64,000 nt of DNA from Reddybacter sp041277045 (GTDB lineage Bacteria > Pseudomonadota > Gammaproteobacteria > Pseudomonadales > Porticoccaceae): contig JBGFSY010000002.1 of NCBI GenBank assembly GCA_041277045.1, positions 434,001 through 498,000 of the forward strand, read 5' to 3'. Numbering within the stretch: position 1 is the stretch's first letter; each line of letters begins with the position of its first letter. The notes under the pieces are model-generated. The model was not told the origin of the DNA. It saw only the letters and a list, made by a program, of their open reading frames with translations, and made no database searches. Made by a program: the position numbers and the translations under genes. Below are positions 52,284 to 61,284 of this stretch, one piece after another.

Positions 52284-53711
52284 TCAGTAGACGCCGATAT
52301 CAAGATAAGAGCGGGATATCTTGTCGATAGCTACAACATAAGATACGGTACGGTAATCACTGACTTTATCATTGCTGTCGAATACCGCTTTTATCTGCTG
52401 GAAGGATAGACGCATAGTGTCATCGAGACCAGAGCGGACGAGATCGAGTTCATCAGCACCATGCACCAGTTCTTTCTGTATCCACTCCGGTATGGGCTGT
52501 TCAGTCATGCTTTGAATAGCGCTGAGCATATGGCCGCCGCGCATTTCATCGTAGCGTCTCTCCATGCGGCCAAAACGTATATGGGCAAGATTGCGAACCC
52601 ACTCAAAATAGGAAACCGTAACACCACCGACATTAATGTAGGCGTCGGGTAAAATAGCTATGCTGCGTTTACGCAGTATTTCGTCAGCGTCAAAGGTAAT
52701 GGGGCCATTAGCGACTTCGACGATGAGCGCTGCTATAATTCGATCGGCATTGTCAGGCGTTATTTGTCCCTCCATTGCCGCAGGTATCAATATATCGCAA
52801 TCCATTTCCAACAGGCTTTTACCATCGGCAACAAAGTTGGCATCGGGGTAGCCGATAATGGTTTTGTGTTCGACGATGTAGTCGTGAATCCCCTGGATGT
52901 CGAGGCCATCCTCTTTGACCAAAGCGCCATCTTTTTCAATGATACCTATGATCAGGCATTCATCCTCCTCCTGTAGTAATTTTGCGGCATGAAAGCCAAC
53001 ATTACCTAGACCCTGCACAATGACACGCTTGCTGCCAAGCCCACCTGTAAAACCGGCATCAGCAACGCAGTCTGAATGGCGAAAAAATTCACGCATAACA
53101 TAGACGACGCCACGCCCAGTCGCCTCGGCACGGCCACGTATACCACCGTGGGCGACGGGTTTGCCGGTAACACAACCTGTATAGTTAACATCTTCCGGGT
53201 GGAGGTGCTTGTAGGTATCGGCAATCCAGGCCATCTCTCTCTCCCCGGTGCCCATATCGGGAGCGGGCACATTGGTTGCCGGACTGAGAAATCCCTTGCG
53301 TATCAGCTCTCGGGCAAAGCGCCGGGTAATTTTTTGCATATCGTCGCGGCTGTACTTTGTAGGATCTATTAGCAAACCACCCTTTGCTGCGCCAAAAGGA
53401 ACATCAACAATGACTCATTTATAAGTCATTAGTGCTGCCAGGGCTTCCACTTCGTCCTGATCGACGATAGTGGCATAGCGAATTCCCCCTTTGGACGGTA
53501 GACGATGGCTGCTGTGCACTGATCGCCAGCCGGTAAAGACTTCGATTTTGCCATTAATTTCTACCGGGAAATTAACCTCCAGTGTTGCGGTGCAGGACTT
53601 TATGGCAGCCGCAATTCCTGAGTCAAGGTCAAGCACCTTAAAAGCTCGATCCGCCATGTGATTGACACTTTCAGTGAAGGATAAAAGCCCCGTGCTCGCA
53701 GCATCACTCAT
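52284..53711 (-). pseudogene. Glutamate dehydrogenase interrupted by one in-frame TGA
   Basis: From the ATG at 53711 (GGAG upstream) the frame reads a Glu/Leu/Phe/Val dehydrogenase N-terminus, including G-W-R-S-V-H-S-S-H and K-G-G-I-R-Y. It stops at TGA (53415-53417) after M-T-Y-K, then continues in the same frame with V-I-V-D-V-P-F-G-A-A-K-G-G to the normal end at 52284: 475 residues in all. Homologues have Cys at the stop position (M-T-Y-K-C-A), so TGT/TGC became TGA. Catalytic Lys, the G-L-G-N-V-G Rossmann motif and later parts are intact. It could be a fresh nonsense mutation, a sequence error, or, less likely, recoding. Confidence 0.8.
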
Positions 53712-53979
53712 AATTTCTCCAATTATTTTGATCTTTGAATGAACGTAGTTAATTTTAGTTGTTATTGAATAGAAAGTAGGGAATACCCTAGCAGCAGCGT
53801 GCAAAATAAATTGTGACTTAAGCCATAGTTTTTTATCGGATAGCGCTACTTGTATTAAAATTTTTGAATTATTTGGTGTGCTTGAGCCGATAAATTTGAG
53901 TGGAAATAGTGTCTGTTATTGAAAGCCATGGTTCAGTGTTTTAGGCCCCTGGCTAGGGCGTCAGTTTGGGTAGGCTGTG

Positions 53980-54158
53980 TTAGCCGGGTAAGTACAAACC
54001 ACCATTAACGTGGAGGGTTTACTGGTGACATAGGAGGATTCTTCCGAGCAGAAGAAATTCACTACGCCGGCGATTTCTTCTGGCTTGCCAACGAGCCCAA
54101 AGCCTTTATCGACCATGGCCTTCCGCTCGTCTTCGAGCGTGGCTTTCACACAAGGCAC
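53980..54158 (-). pseudogene. C-terminal remnant of a short-chain dehydrogenase
   Basis: Reads G-K-P-E-E-I-A-G-V-V-N-F-F-C-S-E-E-S-S-Y-V-T, the typical SDR C-terminal segment. It then shifts frame once into H-V-N-G-G-L-Y-L-P-G and a stop at 53980. No N-terminal NAD-binding part is found upstream, so only the last quarter of the gene survives. Confidence 0.75.
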
Positions 54159-54709
54159 AGATCACGACACTAGTACTCTTGTACCTGCTTGATGACATCA
54201 CCGGGCGGTGTGCCCAGGGATAGGCAATCAACCCAGTTTTTTGTGGGCCAGCGTCACGCCGACAAGAGAGGACGATACGACATCGGTCATGAATAGCCTA
54301 TATTTACTTTTTGCCCAGGCAGAGGCGGTACACTGGCATCGTCCAGCAACTTGCGAGCAAAGTCTCGATGGCCCTGGGGAGGGGGGCGCGTACTAGCGCG
54401 TGTTGTTATATCTCTCTCGCCGGAGCCTGCAAAGCGGTGAGGGATAATTAAGTCGACGCCTTAGAGCCTGTCGCCAACCTTATCGTCAATCGAGTCGGAT
54501 TCTATGTGCAGCTGCTAGGCAGTAAAGCCAATACCGCCGGAGCTGCTTACTGCCGCAAACAAGTCGTGCAGGCAAATATAGGGAAATCAATGCCGAGCTT
54601 TCTGCCAGTTGGGTTTGCATTGGGCATTTCCTCAAGGCTTTGAATTTACACTGGCATTTTTATAAAGATTCACTAATGAAAAACTCCACAATGAATGCCC
54701 CGCAATTTA
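54159..54709. other. Gene-free stretch, probably debris
   Basis: About 550 bases between the SDR remnant and the acyl-CoA ligase show only short frames with no recognisable motif on either strand. Likely the decayed remainder of the gene or genes that preceded the SDR fragment. Confidence 0.4.
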
Positions 54710-56251
54710 TTAATTCCCTGAAATACGTCGGTCATATCCTTCCCAGTAAGGTTCGCGCAGAACTTTACGGAGGAGTTTTCCAACCGGGGATTTGGGGAGT
54801 GGCTCGGCACTGATAACCACTTGCCCCGGTTTTTTGTACGAACCCAAAGCATCAGCACACAAAGTAATTAATTCTTCGGCATTGACTGCTATTGATTTAT
54901 CGACATAGACATGAGCGCAAGGTGTCTCACCCCATTGTTTAGAAGGAATACCAAAAACAGCCGCTTCAATGACTGCTGGGTGACTGGCGAGAACGTTCTC
55001 CAGTTCGGCGGGGTAAATATTGAAACCGCCTGAAATAATCATGTCGTCTTTACGATCAACTACGTAGAGATAGCCATTGGCATCAAGCCTACCGATATCG
55101 CCCGTTAGGACCATGCCATTATGCGTGCGTTCGGCTGTACCTTTGGGATTGTCCCAGAAGCCAAGCATCTGGCCATCGCAGCGACCGGCTATTTCGCCCT
55201 CCTCACCAAGCGGGAGAGGTTCATGGGTTTCAGGATCGAGAATCTTTAACTCTGCAAAGGGCAAGGGGCGACCCGCGGCACGTAGCGGCTCTGAACCCTC
55301 TACGCTCGCGAACCAATCGTTAGGCCCCATTGTGGCCAAAGGCAAAGCTTCGGTTTGACCATAAAGTTGGTGTAGAACATTGCCAAAGATATTGTGTGCT
55401 CGCGTTGCAGTGTCTTCAGAAATGGGCGCTGCGGCAATTTGCATGGCCCTGAGGTTAGACCAGTCTCGCTGCTCAGCATCAGGTATACGCACCATGGCAT
55501 TAAGCATAGTGGGTACGACAAACATATAAGCTATCTTTTCACGTTCCATCAGATCAAGTGTCTCGACTGGGTCAAAATGATCCAGCAATACATTACAGCC
55601 ACCGCTGAGAAAAACCGGGACGTAAAGATAGCCTGAGCCGTGTGCAATGGGCCCAACGTGCAAACATTTGTCACCAACTTCGAAGGGTGGAAAGCCGTAG
55701 GTCCAGTCGCGTCCCGCATTGAGCCAGCGCTGATGGGTGTAGGCGACGCCTTTGGGCAGGCCCGTTGTGCCGCCCGTATGGCGAACAATATACAACTCAT
55801 TATCGTTTATAGGTAGCATGGGGTCAGTGCTATCAAAACTGGCCAGCCAGTCTTCGTAGCCTTCATCACGCGTAATTACGAGCTCTAGGTCGGCAATTTC
55901 ATCGCGTATACCGTCGAGCTCATGCTGATAATGACCGCTGACCACCACCGCTTTGCAGTTAGTGTGTTTGAGCATGTGAACGTGAGCTTCACGGGCGTTG
56001 CGCGGGTATAGCGGAACGCGAACCAGATTGGCTATAGCCGCAGCCAAAAAGAAGTCAGCAGCCTCTATGCTGTTGTCTTCAAGTACCCCAATGCGGTCGC
56101 CGGGTTGCAATCCGGCTTCAATCAGTGCGTTGGCGAGTTGGCAACCCCTTTGCCACTGTTCACCAAAAGTAACTCGCCGTTCTCCGTGTATTGTACAAAG
56201 ACGGTTTCGGTTAAATTCAACGGTTCTGCGCATTAGGTCTGTTACGTTCAT
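54710..56251 (-). CDS. Acyl-CoA ligase (AMP-forming)
   Basis: 513 residues from the ATG at 56251 (AAGG seven bases upstream); 25 more open codons lack support. ANL-superfamily motifs: P-loop H-T-G-G-T-T-G-L-P-K-G near residue 160, Y-G-Q-T-E near 294, T-G-D-I-G-R-L-D near 392, and the C-terminal catalytic Lys in P-K-S-P-V-G-K-L-L-R. It activates a carboxylic acid to its CoA thioester. It follows the TetR gene by 99 bases on the same strand and faces the mutase operon, so it may make the mutase substrate. The acid is unknown. It could also be the missing ligase for the alicyclic route. Confidence 0.88.
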   Translation of the reverse strand: MNVTDLMRRTVEFNRNRLCTIHGERRVTFGEQWQRGCQLANALIEAGLQPGDRIGVLEDNSIEAADFFLAAAIANLVRVPLYPRNAREAHVHMLKHTNCKAVVVSGHYQHELDGIRDEIADLELVITRDEGYEDWLASFDSTDPMLPINDNELYIVRHTGGTTGLPKGVAYTHQRWLNAGRDWTYGFPPFEVGDKCLHVGPIAHGSGYLYVPVFLSGGCNVLLDHFDPVETLDLMEREKIAYMFVVPTMLNAMVRIPDAEQRDWSNLRAMQIAAAPISEDTATRAHNIFGNVLHQLYGQTEALPLATMGPNDWFASVEGSEPLRAAGRPLPFAELKILDPETHEPLPLGEEGEIAGRCDGQMLGFWDNPKGTAERTHNGMVLTGDIGRLDANGYLYVVDRKDDMIISGGFNIYPAELENVLASHPAVIEAAVFGIPSKQWGETPCAHVYVDKSIAVNAEELITLCADALGSYKKPGQVVISAEPLPKSPVGKLLRKVLREPYWEGYDRRISGN

Positions 56252-56350
56252 GTGATGCCTTTGTATCGTGGTTTTATGCGAGGGTGTTTTTCTATTCCAT
56301 GTTAAAAATACATACTTCAATGCCAATTAGCGTGGCCAATAATAAAATTC

Positions 56351-56965
56351 TTATTGCTCAGCAGGTACTACGGAAGTTTTCAGATAGCGAATAAACTCAT
56401 GACCAATATCCACCGGTGTAAACGCGCCTTTATGAAACCAAATTTGGGTTGAATTAAGTGCGCCAAGTAACATTAATCGAAATAAAGTTTTATTGAGGCC
56501 TTTCTTTAGGGGTATGTCATCGATTATGTCGATAAAAATCTGTTCGTAACTATCCCGCATGGCGGTGAGTTCTTGCTGGATTTCTGGCGCTTTTTCAGGA
56601 ATAACACCGATCATTATTCGGGCAAAATCATTCTGGTCTAAAATGGTTTCGACATGGGTAATAATGGCTATTTCAAGTTTTTTCCACGGATCCTGTTCTA
56701 AGGCAATGGCACTTTCTAGCTTGGTTTTTAAAGCAATAACGGCTTGCGTGTAAACTGCCAGCAATAATTCCTGTTTAGATTTGAAATGGTAGTACATTGA
56801 CCCTGGGAGCATACCAACTTCCGCCGCAATATCGCGCATGGTTGTTTCTTTATAGCCTTTAGTGGCAAACAGCTTGGCTGCGCCATTTAACAAAGGCTGA
56901 ATACGACTATGAGAGCGTCGGGTTTTACTTGATGAATCTGTAACGAGCGTTTCAGTTAATGTCAT
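56351..56965 (-). CDS. TetR-family regulator of the ligase/mutase genes
   Basis: 204 residues from the ATG at 56965 (M-T-L-T-E-T); an ATG at 57034 would add 23 residues. The N-terminal helix-turn-helix T-M-R-D-I-A-A-E-V-G-M-L-P-G-S-M-Y-Y-H-F is standard. The C-terminal ligand domain is of the TetR_C type, with N-D-F-A-R-I-M near residue 112. It sits between the ligase and the mutase operon with a palindrome in the divergent promoter, so it probably controls both. The ligand is likely an acyl-CoA of the pathway. Confidence 0.85.
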   Translation of the reverse strand: MTLTETLVTDSSSKTRRSHSRIQPLLNGAAKLFATKGYKETTMRDIAAEVGMLPGSMYYHFKSKQELLLAVYTQAVIALKTKLESAIALEQDPWKKLEIAIITHVETILDQNDFARIMIGVIPEKAPEIQQELTAMRDSYEQIFIDIIDDIPLKKGLNKTLFRLMLLGALNSTQIWFHKGAFTPVDIGHEFIRYLKTSVVPAEQ

Positions 56966-57053
56966 TCGAATTATCTTTAGTTTTTGTACAGTCTTAACAG
57001 GAGTGCTTGTAACTACTTTTATCAAGCTTTCCATTATCGATCTATCAAAACAT

Positions 57054-57116
57054 AACAAGTATTACATTTTGAATGTAAGTCACTTGTTGACAGTGGTAGT
57101 GTAAATCGCCTCTAAT
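57054..57116 (+). promoter_or_regulatory. Operator and sigma-70 promoter of the mutase operon
   Basis: A nested inverted repeat: AACAAGT (57054) and ACTTGTT (57082) outside, TTACATT-TTG-AATGTAA (57062-57078) perfect inside. It overlaps a -35 element TTGACA at 57087-57092, which has TCTAAT 18 bases downstream as -10. The design fits TetR repression of the mutase operon and, on the other strand, of the regulator and ligase. Confidence 0.7.
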
Positions 57117-57203
57117 AGAAAAACAAACAGTTGTTTGGTAAAGTGTGGAAGCATTTTGCCACTGTTCACTTATCTCACTCACTCCGCAAATGAGGAAAGT
57201 CTA

Positions 57204-57671
57204 ATGAATCAACGACCCGGCATGTCTGCAGACAGCACGACAGGCATAGACGGCCCAGCCAGGGTACTTATCACCAAGATAGGCCTGGATGGGCATGATC
57301 GCGGCAGTCGCATTGTGGCGGCCTATTTGCGTGATGCGGGTATGGAGGTGATCTACACACCGCCATGGCAGGAAATTAAATCCGTTGTACAGCTAGCCCT
57401 CCAGGAAGATGTCGATGTAATCGGCATCAGTACCCTTGCGACGGACCATCTGATTATTCCCGATTTAATGAAGGCGCTTAAAGAGGCTGATATGGATGCT
57501 GTCGAGGTGTTTGTCGGCGGTATTATTCCTGAACAGGAGCGACCAATGTTGATGGACGCCGGGGTTCGAGAGGTTTTTGGACCGGGTTCGCAGCGCGATG
57601 AAATTGTCGACTGCGCAAGGCAAATGGCAAAAGATGCGCGGGTTAAAAAACAACAAATGTTTGGAGGTTAA
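57204..57671 (+). CDS. Cobalamin-binding small subunit of an acyl-CoA mutase
   Basis: 155 residues from the ATG at 57204 with GAGGAAAG upstream; an earlier open frame is not needed. B12 motif D-G-H-D-R-G (D-x-H-x-x-G; His is the lower cobalt ligand) near residue 30, then S-T-L and G-G downstream, all in the family order. It is a separate polypeptide, as in isobutyryl- and 2-hydroxyisobutyryl-CoA mutases, not fused as in methylmalonyl-CoA mutase large subunits. Two bases separate its stop from the large-subunit start. Confidence 0.92.
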   Translation: MNQRPGMSADSTTGIDGPARVLITKIGLDGHDRGSRIVAAYLRDAGMEVIYTPPWQEIKSVVQLALQEDVDVIGISTLATDHLIIPDLMKALKEADMDAVEVFVGGIIPEQERPMLMDAGVREVFGPGSQRDEIVDCARQMAKDARVKKQQMFGG

Positions 57672-57673
57672 TC

Positions 57674-59362
57674 ATGGGTGCTGTCGAAAAGAATTCTGTA
57701 AAAGATGATGTCACAACTGACCAAAAGCGTTGGGAAAGTGACTATGCCAGCCAGATAGGGGATAAAGGCGCTGCGATTAATAACCGCTCAGGCATTGAAG
57801 TCCAGCCTCTCTATACTCCAGATAATATTGCTAGCAACGCGTATTATCAGGAAAAGCTCGGGTTTCCGGGGCAATTTCCCTTCACGCGCGGTATCTATCC
57901 CACCATGCACCGTGGGAGAACATGGACCCAGAGACAGCTCATTGGGCTGGGTACGCCTGCTGATTATAACCAGCGTGTACGCTCGATTTTAGATCTTGGT
58001 GCCAATGCGATCAGCCTCTTACCCTGCAATTCAGGCTTTCGCGGTGTTGATTGCGATACTATCCCCTTGCCCTTATTAGGCACCTGCGGCACGGTTGTTA
58101 ATACAACGGATCATATGGATGCCTGCCTTGATCAGGTATCCATTGGCAATATTTCAACCGCTATGAATGACCCAGCACCTTTTACGTTGTTTGCTTTTTT
58201 ACTTAATGTCGCCAAGCGGCGTGGTATTAGTTGGGATAAGGTGACGGGCACTTCGAACCAGAGCGACTATATTTCTCTATTCGTAGCAAACCACATGTTT
58301 TATCGCCTGGGTTTGCCGGGTAATCGGCGTGTGCTTGTGGACCATATCGAGTTTTGCCGTGAACACGTGCCTAACTGGAACCCGTTGTCTATTGTAGGTC
58401 AGCACATGCAACAGGCGGGCGCGACACCTGCTGAAACTATTGCTTTTACCTTTGCTTCTGCCATCCAACATACTGAAGATTGTATGGTGCGAGGCATGGA
58501 TCCCGATTCCATCCTGCCACGGTTTACCTTCTTTTTTGATATTTCTATTAGCATGTTTGAAGAAGTCGCCAAGTTCCGCGCAGCCCGCCGTATTTGGGCA
58601 CATATTACCCGTGATCGCTTAGGTGCCAAGGATCCAAAATCCTGGCGTTTTAAATTTCACGCTCAAACGTCGGGGGTCGATTTAACGGCTCAGCAACCTT
58701 TGAATAATATTTCTCGCGTTACGGTGCAGGCCATGGCCGGTATTTTTAGTGGCTTACAGTCCATGCATACCGACTCTTACGATGAGGCTATTACCTGTCC
58801 TTCAGAAGATGCTGCGAAAATTGCCGTTGCCACACAGAATATTCTGCGTGAGGAGGCTCATCTTTGTGATGTTATCGATCCTCTCGCCGGTTCGTATTAT
58901 GTCGAACAACTAACCGATGAGATGGAAGCTGAAATTCTCAGCGTCATGAAAAAGGTCGAAGCGGCAGGCGGCATGTACAAAGCGGTTGAAACGGGTGTTG
59001 TGCAGTCTATGATTGGCGAATCTTCAATGACTTATCAGGAGAAAATTGAATCCGGTAAGGAGAAAATTGTCGGTGTTAACTGCTTCCAGGATGAAAGTGA
59101 GAAAGCCCCCGACCTGCCAACCAGTCGCCCAGACCCTGCTATAATGCAACAGCATGTTGATGCATTTGTTGCGTTCAAGAAAAACCGAAGCCAGCAAACG
59201 GTCAATAAAGCCCTCGATAACCTGACCCGCGCTGCTGTAAGCGATGACGAAAACATTTTTGCCCGTGTTGTTGATGCTGCTGAAGTCGGCGTGACCCACG
59301 GTGAGATCATTGCCTGCTTACGTGAAGAATTAGGCTATGGCCACCCACTTATCGTCACTTAA
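57674..59362 (+). CDS. Catalytic large subunit of an adenosylcobalamin-dependent acyl-CoA mutase, divergent active site
   Basis: 562 residues, the length of stand-alone mutase large subunits. The TIM-barrel substrate domain is clear: Y-P-T-M-H-R-G-R-T-W-T near 75-85, V-G-Q-H-M-Q-Q-A-G-A near 241-250, P-R-F-T-F-F-F near 275 and D-P-L-A-G-S-Y-Y-V-E near 405. Compared with Propionibacterium methylmalonyl-CoA mutase, Tyr89 is His79, Tyr243 is Gln243 (His244 kept), and the Arg207 region reads F-V-A-N-H with no Arg. The normally conserved F-D-L-P-T-x-x-G-Y-D-S-D stretch reads L-L-P-C-N-S-G-F-R-G-V-D-C-D. It does not match the isobutyryl- or 2-hydroxyisobutyryl-CoA mutase patterns I know, so the substrate is probably different. 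Confidence 0.82.
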   Translation: MGAVEKNSVKDDVTTDQKRWESDYASQIGDKGAAINNRSGIEVQPLYTPDNIASNAYYQEKLGFPGQFPFTRGIYPTMHRGRTWTQRQLIGLGTPADYNQRVRSILDLGANAISLLPCNSGFRGVDCDTIPLPLLGTCGTVVNTTDHMDACLDQVSIGNISTAMNDPAPFTLFAFLLNVAKRRGISWDKVTGTSNQSDYISLFVANHMFYRLGLPGNRRVLVDHIEFCREHVPNWNPLSIVGQHMQQAGATPAETIAFTFASAIQHTEDCMVRGMDPDSILPRFTFFFDISISMFEEVAKFRAARRIWAHITRDRLGAKDPKSWRFKFHAQTSGVDLTAQQPLNNISRVTVQAMAGIFSGLQSMHTDSYDEAITCPSEDAAKIAVATQNILREEAHLCDVIDPLAGSYYVEQLTDEMEAEILSVMKKVEAAGGMYKAVETGVVQSMIGESSMTYQEKIESGKEKIVGVNCFQDESEKAPDLPTSRPDPAIMQQHVDAFVAFKKNRSQQTVNKALDNLTRAAVSDDENIFARVVDAAEVGVTHGEIIACLREELGYGHPLIVT

Positions 59363-59374
59363 GGATGATCAATA

Positions 59375-60337
59375 ATGAGTGATGTTGCACGCATTGCCGA
59401 AAATATTGTTTCTCGCCTGCGTAAGGGCGAGATAGCGGCCCTGGCTCGCGCTATCAGTTTGGTGGAATCGCAGTCAGCCCTTGGCGAGGCGGTACATCAG
59501 GCGACCATACCACCTGCGGGTAATTGCGATGTTGTTGGCATAACCGGACCTCCGGGTGCTGGGAAATCGACGCTTATTAATGCATTGCTTCATGAATTGA
59601 GAAGCCAGGGTAAACGGGTAGCCGTTGTCGCGGTTGATCCATCTAGCCCCATAACCGGTGGTTCATTACTGGGTGATCGCACCCGAATGGGTGAACACAC
59701 GGATGATCCTGACGTTTTTATTCGCTCACTTTCGGCACGAGGTCATTTGGGAGGCTTGTCTGCTAACGTCATAAGGATCATTGATCTTATTGATGCTGCA
59801 GGTTGGGACACACTTGTGCTCGAAACAGTCGGTGCAGGGCAGTCGGAAACAGAAATTGCCGAAATTGCCGATATTAATGTGGTCGTCAATGCGCCTGGGC
59901 TTGGCGACGACGTACAGGCAATTAAGGCCGGTATTCTCGAAATTGCCGATATCCTGGTTGTTAATAAAGCTGATTCACCCCTGGCACAGCGCACTGAAAG
60001 GCAGCTCAAGGCCATGTTGCAGTTACGCCGGGAAGAGGAGCAGCATGTTCCTGTGGTAAACACAGTAGCCACCACCGGCTCAGGTATTGATGATCTGGCT
60101 TCGGCAATTACTGAAACAGGAAAGTTGAAATTCAAAAATATTGATCAGTCCGAAAGACTGACAGGGCGTACTCGGCGCCTAATGGCCCAGGAAGCGGCAG
60201 AACGCGTCAAGCAATTGGTGCTCAACGACCAACAGCCGACTACTTTGGCGCTTTATCAAAGCGTTGCATCAGGGGAATGTAATTACAGTCAGGCAATAAC
60301 AACGTTGATGTCGCGGTATTTCGAGTCGTCTGATTAA
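59375..60337 (+). CDS. meaB: MeaB/ArgK-type GTPase, mutase chaperone
   Basis: 320 residues. Walker A G-P-P-G-A-G-K-S near residue 55, switch region D-P-S-S-P-I-T-G-G-S, E-T-V-G-A-G-Q-S-E near 148 and the guanine-specificity N-K-A-D near 195. Family role: loads adenosylcobalamin and protects or reactivates the partner mutase. It starts 13 bases after the mutase large subunit, the usual arrangement, so it is dedicated to that enzyme. No terminator is evident downstream. Confidence 0.93.
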   Translation: MSDVARIAENIVSRLRKGEIAALARAISLVESQSALGEAVHQATIPPAGNCDVVGITGPPGAGKSTLINALLHELRSQGKRVAVVAVDPSSPITGGSLLGDRTRMGEHTDDPDVFIRSLSARGHLGGLSANVIRIIDLIDAAGWDTLVLETVGAGQSETEIAEIADINVVVNAPGLGDDVQAIKAGILEIADILVVNKADSPLAQRTERQLKAMLQLRREEEQHVPVVNTVATTGSGIDDLASAITETGKLKFKNIDQSERLTGRTRRLMAQEAAERVKQLVLNDQQPTTLALYQSVASGECNYSQAITTLMSRYFESSD

Positions 60338-60500
60338 CACACGTACTCAAGCAACTTTGGACACGAGTGTTTCACCCTTAATGAAACAATAAAACGCCAA
60401 CGCCAGGGCTAAAACCAAGCCATCTCCCTTCCCGAAAAGCGATAGCTCCTGCCTCCACAGCAGGAATCCACGGCCCTGTACTTGTTGACGAGGTTCGGGG

Positions 60501-60998
60501 TTACATTTTCAAATGATCCGCGTACTCCTCCTCAGGGCAGCTGATGATCATGTGCTCCTGTAAACCCATCAGCTGCATAAATGCTCCTTGATTGAGATGA
60601 ACGAGTTGCTCGTGATCACCGCTTTCAAGATATAGGTTTTCGGTTTCTTGCAGACACTCATCCCAGATAACGTGAAAACCATAGACCTGCCCCAGAGCGG
60701 GTACTGCACCTGGTTCACAATCAACAAAAACACGCTCTAATTCAGCCTCTTTGGCCAGCTGATACTGTCCATTCATCATTCTATTGAGCCAGTGAAAGAC
60801 GATACGGTGTGATGCCGGAATGACACAGAGTAGGTAATTATCGCCATCGTGGCAGAGCACGGCTTTTACCACCTGGCGTGCTGGCAAGTGTGCCAGGTGT
60901 GCTGTATGCAAGCTGGAGTGAGAGTGAGGATGAACGAGAAGATCGTAGTCGACACCGATTTTGTGTAAATGTTGCTGCACGCTGTATGCCATAGTCAT
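60501..60998 (-). CDS. YbaK/EbsC-family aminoacyl-tRNA deacylase-like protein
   Basis: 165 residues from the ATG at 60998, preceded by GGAGG at 8 bases. The YbaK fold is suggested by V-V-K-A-V-L-C-H-D-G near residue 48 and the C-E-P-G-A-V-P-A-L-G segment near 97 (the G-x-x-P loop that holds catalytic residues). The family hydrolyses mischarged tRNAs such as Ala- or Cys-tRNA(Pro). It could also be a regulatory relative. It lies between the mutase operon and the nitrate genes without obvious ties to either. Confidence 0.75.
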   Translation of the reverse strand: MTMAYSVQQHLHKIGVDYDLLVHPHSHSSLHTAHLAHLPARQVVKAVLCHDGDNYLLCVIPASHRIVFHWLNRMMNGQYQLAKEAELERVFVDCEPGAVPALGQVYGFHVIWDECLQETENLYLESGDHEQLVHLNQGAFMQLMGLQEHMIISCPEEEYADHLKM

Positions 60999-61165
60999 CG
61001 CCAAGTCCTCCAAATGCTTGTTTACTAATTTGACTATAGACCAGTAGGGCGCGCAGCCTAAGAACTTGTATCGTTAAAAGAGTGAACTGATAAAGCGAGT
61101 ATGAATAAGTAGAGTTACACCGGGGCAATTAAAACGGGGCCAGACATGTAATACGAGATTAAGGC

Positions 61166-61210
61166 GTGCATCTTTGGTGCATAGTGCTATGCATGTTGGT
61201 GCGTAGCACT
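61166..61210 (+). promoter_or_regulatory. Repeat cluster upstream of the nitrate transporter, possible activator sites
   Basis: Two TTGGTGC copies (61174 and 61196) lie 22 bases apart, each followed by a TAG two bases later. Around them are a perfect TGCATAG-TG-CTATGCA palindrome (61178-61193) and AGTGCTA...TAGCACT arms (61183 and 61204). TTGGTGC is one half of the NtrC consensus, but the other half is weak. At about 85-120 bases before the sigma-54 -24 element they are well placed for enhancers. The surrounding gap 60999-61356 has no gene. Confidence 0.5.
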
Positions 61211-61284
61211 TCGCCTTAGCCGCTAAACTCTGTGTTGAAGCAGCGAAGTATTCCCCCGAACCTGTTTTCAAAGACTTTCGTGAA

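Noticed and set aside
52284..53375. A free-standing shorter glutamate dehydrogenase starting at 53375
   Set aside because: It begins inside the conserved P-F-G-A-A-K-G-G region, has no ribosome site, and the missing N-terminus lies directly upstream in the same frame.
53409..53430. Hairpin at the glutamate dehydrogenase TGA as a SECIS element
   Set aside because: The stem surrounds the TGA with its 5' arm upstream; a bacterial SECIS lies just downstream of the codon. No such structure is seen there.
57674..59362. Plain annotation as methylmalonyl-CoA mutase
   Set aside because: Fold and partners agree, but the residues that recognise the methylmalonyl carboxylate are absent, so the specific name is not supported.
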